DNA of 64,000 nt from NCBI GenBank assembly GCA_030867875.1, contig JAOWCC010000019.1:107884047-107948046 (forward strand), written 5' to 3'. Within the stretch, counting starts at the first letter, position 1; the number at the start of each line of letters is the position of its first letter. Source of the DNA: Actinernus sp. WN-2022. Taxonomy: Eukaryota; Cnidaria; Anthozoa; Actiniaria; Actinernidae. The notes below the pieces were generated by a model, which saw only the letters and a list, made by a program, of their open reading frames with translations, did no database searches and was not told the DNA's origin. Made by a program: the position numbers and the translations under genes. Of the stretch, positions 1 through 8,600 are shown one piece after another.

Positions 1-2346
1 CTTGAAGAACGAAGAGAACGGGAAGGACGATGTTCTTCAACCAGAGTAGATAGATAGCTTGGAGACAGACCGTGTAGTGTCTTATATGTTAAAAGTAGAA
101 TCTTGAACTCTATGCGTGTGTCCACTGGTAACCAATGAAGATCCATAAGTGCAGGTGTAATATGCTCAGACCGTTTTGTTCCAGTGATCAAACGTGCGGC
201 AGTATTTTGAACTCGTAGTTTGTCTTTCTCGTATTTTGGTAACCCATGTAAGAGACTGTTACAGTAGTCCAAGCGGGATATAACAAAAGCATTCACTAAT
301 CGCTTGAGACCATCATATAGATCTAATAGCAAGAGTGGCCTTTTTGCATGTTTCATTGATGTGTTTAGTAAAGGTTAGGTTTTTGTCCAATATTACTCCC
401 AAATTACGAACTTTATCTGTGACTGTAACAATAGTGTTAGCAAATGAAAAACTGTTGAATAAAGTCTGGTGATTCTTAAAGCGGGATGTAAAGTGAATTA
501 CTTCCGTTTTTCCAGAATTACATAGAAGCATGTTTTCAGTGTTCCATTTGATTACAGCTTCTGCACATTCACGGAGAGTGTTTAGCGCAGTAGATGGAGT
601 TTCAGGATTTACAGTAATGTGCAACTGTGTATCGTCGGCATAGAGCATGCAGCGTAAATTGTGGGAGTTTATCACATCTTGAAGTGGTGCTATATAGAGA
701 GTGAACAGTAGAGGACCGAGTATGGAACCTTGTGGAACGCCATACTCGAGGTCACGTGGTGAAGATATATAATCACAGATAATAACTGTCTGAGAGCGGC
801 CCCGAAGATAAGATGTAAACCACTCCAGTACTGTTCCAGTAAATCCAAAGTATGTCCTGAGTCTCCTTAACAGTACGTCATGGTCAAGTGTGTCAAAGGC
901 AGCCGAGAGATCTAGGAGAACTACGACGACGTCCTGGTGACTATCAAGAGTTATTCAAATGTCATTTGTTACGCGTAGCAACGCTGTTTCCGTGGAGTGG
1001 TAATTCCGATAAGCAGATTGAACAGAAGGAAACAACCCATTGGCATTAAAATAAGCGTATGTCTTTACGGCAGCTGTCTTTTCAATTACTTTACTCAGGA
1101 AAGGAATGTTGGCCACCGATCTAAAACTCTTGAACAGCTCGCTGTCGAGGTTAGTTTTCTTCAGCCGTGGGCGAACTTGAGATTTCTTCAGTGAAGTTGG
1201 AAATTCACCGGTGGACAGCGATTTTCTCACTATGTCTGTTATAACAGGAGCCAGGGAGTCAGCATGATCCTTAACTACATGTGTAGGCATTGGATCAAGG
1301 GCACACGTTTTCCTTGATAAGGATGTAAGTATAGAGTCCTGTATGTAGCAGTTAGAGGGTAGGTTAAAGTCTCTAAATTCACAGGAGAGGGGGGATCTTT
1401 TCCGTTCATGAGAGGATTCAGCGGAGCCTGACGAGAATGATGTAGTTCCGTTAAGTTCAGTTCTTATATCCTGGATCTTTTTAATGAAGAAATCACTAAA
1501 ATCTTCAACAAGCTGCTCTAGAGAACTGTGGGTAGGTAAAGCCGTGTTCTTCATACAAAACATTCCATCAATGAGTCTAAATAGTTGGTTACGGTATGCT
1601 TGTTCAATCTTTGATTTGTAGTAGTTGTTCTTACGAGTTTCTATCAATTTATTATAATTTCTATTTTTTTTCATGAAACAGTTGCTTGTCTACAGTATGG
1701 CCTGATTTCCTGTATTTGCGTTCCATGCGACGTTTATCACGTTTAGCTTCACGGAGTTCATCGTTATACCAGATAGCGTGTGGGCGGTGTTTTACCCATC
1801 TTGTTTGTACATGCGCATAAGTATCGTAGATGTTTTTAAGTGTTTCATTATATTTAGTAATCAGATCGTTTATGTTATCCATACCAGAATAGTCAGACTG
1901 AAAGAATGATTCAGTTAAATCATTATGAAGCTTAGCAGGGTCCAAATTCTTTTTGGATCTATATGTTACGAAAACATCAGAGAGAGGCGGCTTCGGGCAG
2001 TTAAGTTTGCAGGTGATTACTCGATGATCAGAGTAAATGTCCGGTAGTACTTTAACATCGTGGATCAAATTTTCCTCCTCTCTTGATATAATCAAATCTA
2101 GAGTGTGACCGCGTCGATGGGTAGGGCCCGACACATGCTGGATTAAATTGGCAGAATCCAAAAGGTCCATAAATTTAATTGCTTCAGCGTTAGTATTATT
2201 GTCCAGATGAAGATTGAAATCCCCAGTAATAATCAGAGGCTGGTTGCAACCAGTCAGTGTTTCGATGAGTTGGTAGAAATCATTGTAGAACATTGTTATC
2301 GTTAGCCTGTTTTTAGTTGGGGGTGGAGGCCGATATACTATCAACA
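1..2346 (-). pseudogene. CR1/L2-like LINE: endonuclease and reverse transcriptase, truncated
   Basis: Read on the minus strand. From 2347 down to 1661 is the C-terminal half of an APE-type endonuclease, with GDFN and the SDHR catalytic motif. From 1674 down to the left edge is a reverse transcriptase with a LLDLSAAFDTLDH block, the catalytic YADDTQ near position 640 and a C-terminal LHWLPV block near 150. The reading is open over long stretches but broken by a stop near 955 and a frame loss near 313. The endonuclease N-terminus is missing, so the copy is 5'-truncated at about 2346, and its 3' end lies beyond the window. This would be target-primed retrotransposition machinery. Assignment to the CR1/L2 group rests on motif style and is good but not proven. 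Confidence 0.88.
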
Positions 2347-2579
2347 TGCGAGGAATATGGAACGGAATATGGAGTGCGTGACATGTTCATTGAGACCATG
2401 TTTATGAGGTACGGACATGGCAAGGTAGGGATCATAGGAATCACTCTCAAGCCTAAGACCCTTAAGACCTGGGTACTCAGCCTCCATGTCTGTGGTCAAC
2501 TGGTCACAGATGTATCCAACATGAGAGAGTCGGAAAGGATATCCACTCCCCAATGAAGTCACAAAGAATAGACCAATGC

Positions 2580-4320
2580 AAGAACTGCTGCAGACAAACT
2601 TGACAGAAAAGGCCTTCTAAGGAAATTGGACACGAGCATAAATCCTTTGGCACCAGAGCAACACCCAGAGTGTATCATTAATGTGGTTACTGGAAGGGTT
2701 GGGCCACCATCACTTAACATCGACCGAGCGATTGATATTGGTACTGGGCAAATGAAGGACTTTGAAAGTCAATGACCTCAAGGTTTCTATAATGCAATTC
2801 AGATGAAAGTTGTAACCATGGCAGTGACGAAAAAGTCAGTTCAAGTAGGTGACAGTAAGATATATGATACCAACTTTATATATTCTAGAGTCATAGGACT
2901 GCAGGCCAGTTCGAGAGATGTAAACATCAATACAGTTCTGTCTGTGAATTATCTCCAGTCCTCACATCACTCTTTGCTGATTCAGGAGAAATGCGAATCT
3001 CCAAGTCAAAGTCAGTGTTGAAGAATCAGACAAAAGTTGATGTATCAGCCAGACATACTACACAGTTATCGATGGTTGTGCTCTCCTGTGGATACCTCAC
3101 TGGCCATCATCCAGTCCAACTCAGCAGCCCGTGTGGTGATGGATTATGTGAACAAGTTCAAGGATAAACTAGAACAGAGGCTAAAATCTGGTGATGTGTA
3201 CTTGGTGTTTGATCGTTATGAGGATTACAGCACAAAGTGACCAGCAAGAGTCTCCAGACGTTCAGCAGGATGCAGAGTGTTCCGGCTGAGTCCCACAACA
3301 CCCCTGCCATCCCAAAAGCTTACTCTAACTGTCATGAAGAACAAGAAGCAATTGATAGATATCATATGCAAAGATATTGAACAGGACATAGATTCGTCAA
3401 GAAGAATACAGAGAAGCACAAGTTAGTGATAACAGGGCAAGAGCCAACACCTGTAGAAATAAGTTGTGGTGGTGTGCTAATACAGATAAATGATATGGCA
3501 ACGACTCATAAGGTGGCTGACAATATCATTGTGCAGCAGGCCATGCGAATTGCAGTTGATGAACAGAACCCTGTCACTGTTCTGGCAGATGATACTCATG
3601 TGTATGCACTCCTGCTTTACCATTATTTAGAGCAAGGTTTAAAGATCCCAATGGTAATGGAATCTCCTATAAAGGAAGGAACTGTTACTGATATCCGTGC
3701 CACTGTTGACAAATACCAAAGCATTATCCCAGCGATGCTAGAAGGTCATGCTCTCACTGGCTGTGATACAGTTGCAGCATGCTTTGGTACAGGAAATTGT
3801 TTTTTTTTGAAAGTACGAAAACTGATCTCCCTTTGGATCTATACGGCAATGCTGATGCTGCTTGGCCTGAAGTGATGGAACAGGCAACCAAATTCATGGC
3901 TGCATGTTATGGACAGCCATGGTGTTCAAAAACTGGGAAACGAGGAGCGACGAATACTCCTACGCTATGCTCCCTACCGCCTACTACAGAGGCATTTACT
4001 GAGAATGTAAAGCGTGCACATATGCAAACGTGCATATGGAAGTCTGCTGTAGAACTGGATCCACCCCATTTCGAGCCCACAGACTATGGATGGATTAAAG
4101 AGGAGAGTACAAAGTCATTGCTACCTTCAACGGTGCCTTCAAATGTTCGCCTAGCACCTGGTAATATCTTAAAGTTAGTCAGGTGTACATGTTCAAGTGC
4201 AAGTCCATGCAAATCTTCAAGATGCGGATGTACCAGCGCAAAACTGAGTAAACTGGCATGCACATTTTTTTGCTCTTGTCATGCTTCAGTTGATGTTGTA
4301 ATGACCAAACAAGTGTATTA
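2580..4320 (+). pseudogene. PIN/XPG-like nuclease-fold protein with Cys-rich tail, broken copy
   Basis: Several plus-strand frames join into one degraded protein. N-terminal to C-terminal it carries a KKSVQVGD / YDTNFIYSRV block (2810-2890), VYLVFDRYEDYSTK (3200-3238), VLADDTHVYALLL (3585-3620), EGHALTGCDTVAA (3740-3780) and a C-terminal tail with repeated CxC pairs (RCTC, SRCGC, FFCSCH; 4185-4285). The acidic residues in FDRYED, ADDTH and GCDT are spaced like a PIN/XPG-type nuclease core (inference). I remember this arrangement from many uncharacterised multicopy cnidarian proteins, so it is probably a mobile or recently amplified family. Frameshifts near 3010, 3240 and 3800 and a stop near 2775 make this copy a pseudogene. 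Its role is unknown. Confidence 0.6.
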
Positions 4321-4773
4321 GACGAGGAGGATCAAGATATAACAATCTGCGAGTACATCGAGTATATCTGCGAGTACAGTTGGTTTCTGTGCCAATTAGA
4401 TGCACCTATTTATAAAAACGCTGTCGATTGGAAAGGGGAAATCTGAGACCAATAAGGATGCTGCGGTTAATTTATAACGGTGAAAAACGTTTTATAAGTC
4501 TTTCTGAAAGAAAAACAACCAGTATATATATGTGTGTGTGTAGAATATATATGGACCTGTGAGGAGTTGTTAGTTGTATATTCAGTCTGTCTTCATATTC
4601 TACATATATCCTATACAACTGACTGTGACTAATCTTTTAGCAACAACCATAATCTATTTTGGTCTGTGTATGTCGCTCGTCGTTTGTCGCTTGTCTGGGA
4701 CTACCTTATTTGAACCAGGTGTATGTTAGTTACCGGCCTTCGTCGGTTCGTAGAGAAACTTACATATATTATG

Positions 4774-4838
4774 TAATTATCTTAAATTGCCCAATAGCGA
4801 GAGAGCGCCAGCAAAATAATTGTTCAAATTGGTTGTCT
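4774..4838 (+). repeat. Diverged 65-bp direct repeat, copy 1
   Basis: It begins TAATTATCT and ends AAATTGGTTGTCTG. It is repeated with about 80 percent identity at 5063-5128, 289 bp downstream. Both copies share the AGAGAG-GCCAG core and an AAAATAATT run. Origin not recognised. Confidence 0.6.
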
Positions 4839-5062
4839 GCCCGTCTTGGTTATACTATAATAGTTTCTACCCATAATTCCTTGTAATTAACTTAGATAAC
4901 TAAAATAATTACCAAAAAAAATCAATTATTTATTTTATTTCATCTCCGCTATTGTTATAATAATCGACAAATTCAAATTAAAAATGGTTTAAGGAAATAG
5001 GTAATCCCAGCCTCGTTTCCATGCAAACTGAGATGATTGATTTTCTTCATTTTGCTCTAAGC

Positions 5063-5128
5063 TAATTATCTCAAATTGCTCAATGCTGACAGAGAGCCAG
5101 TAAAATAATTTTTCAAATTGGTTGTTTG
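5063..5128 (+). repeat. Diverged 65-bp direct repeat, copy 2
   Basis: Partner of 4774-4838, in the same orientation. It begins TAATTATCTCAAATTG and ends CAAATTGGTTGTTTGG. Confidence 0.6.
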
Positions 5129-5577
5129 GACAAGCAAAATCCACTGAGAAAAAACTTAAGACGCCAAAACAAGGTTTAGGCTCTTGGCTGCCGGACTAAC
5201 TGGATTGAAAACGGTGGTAAAATCTTACTAAGCTGGTACACGTTTCTGGCCGATCAGCAGTGGCAGGAAGACTCTTGATTTGGCGTTTGTGACGTCACGT
5301 TACGCACGTGCTGACGTTAAAATGCGCAAAAATGGAAAATATTACATCCGGTTGCCGTCAGTGACTCACGAAGACGGTCACCATGCTGTTTGTGAGTCAT
5401 CGTGTTTACGTGCGCGAAGCGCGGGCCTCCATAACTTATGGTACAGACCCTGCACTCGGTTAATACGAGGTATTTACTTAATATTTTATCTTCCGTTATT
5501 CAACTATTTTAAAACGTTCAAAATAACATTTTGTTTAAATCTATAGAAGTTGCTTATGCTTTTCTCTTTGTTTGAAG

Positions 5578-5661
5578 CTCGCAAAAATCTTACCAAAGGA
5601 GGAGAATTTCCTGTTCCAATTTCGTAATGACAATAACGTTTCCAGCGTGGACTTCATGAAG
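5578..5661 (+). CDS. Gene 1 exon a (linker before EF-hand 3)
   Basis: This exon has 28 codons and enters and leaves in phase 0. It follows a pyrimidine-rich acceptor ending TTTGAAG and ends at AAG|GTATCT. It encodes the ILPKEENFL linker and a VDFMK helix start. The matching exon in gene 2 is 46822-46908. Confidence 0.88.
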
Positions 5662-8600
5662 GTATCTTCTATTCATTCATTACTGTTCTGTTATTTATAA
5701 TAATACCATTGTCAAACTCGACCCGGTTGTCCAAAGGGTGGTTAACGCTATCCAGTGGATAAATACCTATCCACCGTGCATCAGCTGTGTGGGGTGGCTT
5801 ATTGTGGCCAAACTAGCTTATTTTATCCACTGGATTAGGATTTATCCGGTGTATCGCGCTATCCACCCTTTCAACAAATGGGCCATGTTTACTATTTTCC
5901 TGGAAAATGGCGGGATCATCGCGGGCTCAATTTTTTGTAATTTCTGCGTAACCAAATTTATTTGCCCGCCGCAACAACGAAACTTTCTTCAGTATTAAAC
6001 ATGACTCTTAAACTTTACCCAATTAGCAACGGGATCGCGATACTTTTCGTAAATCTTCAGCATGGCTTTTCTTTTGCTGTCGTCACCGTTTTAATTCTGT
6101 CCCAATATTCAGCCTGCTTAGGGGTCGTCGACAAGTCAAAAAAAAATCTTAATGTCATTTGGACGTTAAGCCCTTTAACGTCCACTTCGTATAAAATCGT
6201 ACAATAAAGTTATTCCTAAAGTTAAAAAATATTAGCGTCCAGGACAATGCGTTAATGTTTTTTTTAAATTTGTCGACGACCCCTTGATTTTAAAATGTCT
6301 GATTGCTAAAGCCTACATCATATGTTTTCTAGTTGTTTCACAAGTGTTTGTTGAGCATACTCAGTTTGCATTTATTGTGTCCCTGTGATGAACCGGTTCA
6401 CGAACATAGCAAAAACAATATATTCATGATGCAAGGAGCTGATCAAACCTCTTCTTACACACGTTAAGAATATGATATAGCGTAAATATAATGAGTAGAA
6501 TAACCGTGAGAGTTAGTTTACTTATCAATAAAACACATCGTTCTGATATTTAACAGATATTCAAGAAGTACGATACTGATAAGAGTGGATACATTGAACG
6601 TTCGGAGTTGAGTGTAAGTAATTATGACATCCAGCGAAGGAAATAATCTAGCTTATATCTTTGTGAACTGTGTGAACGCGGCTTATATAATTTATGCTTG
6701 GCTCTCCGTGTTGTGATGTTGCATTTTTTGACCGAGCGAAGAATGGGGATGAGTTTTAGAGTAACCTCCGGGGGAGGGGGGTTGGGAGGGAGAAGGAGAT
6801 TGAGGGGTTCTCAATCCATAAAGAGCGATAAAACAGGCAAGGGCCCGATTAACCCAGTGCCGGGTGATTTCATTCCTACTAATACATTTAATACTAATTC
6901 ATGTAGGGATTCCTGTTCGATCTTCTTGAAGAACAAGGGAAGGTTCCATCTTCAACTAGAATCGAGGACTATACTACTTCAATGGTGAGTGAAGAATACC
7001 GTGCTGTTTCTTCATCACGATTTGTCTCTCAAACTATTTCCTGTTATTATGCCACTGCATGCACTCAGTGGAGTTCAAATAACGCCCGACAGAGCCTGAG
7101 ACGAGTGCACTGAGATATCCTGCGTTATAACATACTCTGGATTCTGATTGGTCAATGACGAGTGCATGAAAAGGTTATAGAGTGCACAGTTGCACGCTTT
7201 CAGCAAATGTCTGCTCAGTATATTATAAACAAAAAATTGCATGAAATGCTCGTACTATGCTTGATTTATAGGCACTGAGTGATATTTTGAAAGTTCTCAA
7301 ATTCTCAATTATTAGAACTTTCAAAATATCACTCAATGCCTATAAATCCCGTACAGCACCCGCGTTCATGCGATTTCCTCTTATGAATCAAGTATATCAC
7401 GAGCAGTTCATGCGATTTCCTCATATGAATCAAGTATATCACGAGCAGTTCATGCGATTTCCTCTTATAAATCAAGTATATCACGAGCAGTTCATGCGAT
7501 TTCCTCTTATGAATCAAGTATATCACGAGCAGCTCATGCGATTTCCTCTTATGAATCAAGTATATCACGAGCAGTTCATGCGATTTCCTCTTATGAATCA
7601 AGTATATCACGAGCAGTTCATGCGATTTCCTCTTATAAATCAAGTATATCACGAGCAGTTCATGCGATTTCCTCTGATGAATCAAGTATATCACGAGCAG
7701 TTCATGCGATTTCCTCTTATGAATCAAGTATATCACGAGCAGTTCATGCGATTTCCTCTTATAAATCAAGTATATCACGAGCAGTTCATGCGATTTCCTC
7801 TTATGAATCAAGTATATCACGAGCAGTTCATGCGATTTCCTCTTATGAATCAAGTATATCACGAGCAGTTCATGCGAGTTCCTCTTATAAATCAAGTTTA
7901 TCACGAGCAGTTCATGCGATTTCCTCTTATGAATCAAGTATATCACGAGCAGTTCATGCGATTTCCTCTTATATATCAAGTATATCACGAGCAGTTCATG
8001 CGATTTCCTCTTATAAATCAAGTATATCACGAGCAGTTCATGCGATTTCCTCTTATAAATCAAGTATATCACGAGCAGTTCATGCGATTTCCTCTTATAA
8101 ATCAAGTATATCACGAGCAGTTCATGCGATTTCCTCTTATAAATCAAGTATATCACGAGCAGTTCATGCGATTTCCTCTTATAAATCAAGTATATCACGA
8201 GCAGTTCATGCGATTTCCTCTTATAAATCAAGTATATCACGAACAGTTCCTGCGATTTCCTCTTATAAATCAAGTATATCACGAGCAGTTCATGCGATTT
8301 CCTCTTATAAATCAAGTATATCACGAGCAGTTCCTGCGATGTCCTCTTATAAATCAAGTATATCACGAGCAGTTCATGCGATTTCCTCTTATAAATCAAG
8401 TATATCACGAGCAGTTCATGCGATTTCCTCTTATAAATCAAGTATATCACGAGCAGTTCATGCGATTTCCTCTTATAAATCAAGTATATCACGAGCAGTT
8501 CATGCGATTTACTCTTATGAATCAAGTATATCACGAGCAGTTCATGCGATTTCCTCTTATAAATCAAGTATATCACGAGCAGTTGATGCGATTTTTTGTT

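Larger units (their letters stand above)
4321..5577. other. Non-coding stretch, probably intron of gene 1
   Basis: No coding signal was recognised. If the missing first exons of the EF-hand gene lie left of the window, this stretch and the elements before it sit in one of its introns. It holds a diverged direct repeat, listed separately, and AT-rich sequence. I searched it by eye for an EF-hand exon and found none. Confidence 0.5.

Noticed and set aside
1..5577. First exons (EF-hands 1-2) of gene 1 inside the window
   Set aside because: I searched for loops of the DxDxxGxI type and the preceding helices and found none with splice ends; the region is filled by a LINE and a degraded multicopy gene.
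7368..8585. CRISPR array
   Set aside because: Direct repeats lack unique spacers; the units are contiguous tandem copies in a eukaryotic genome.
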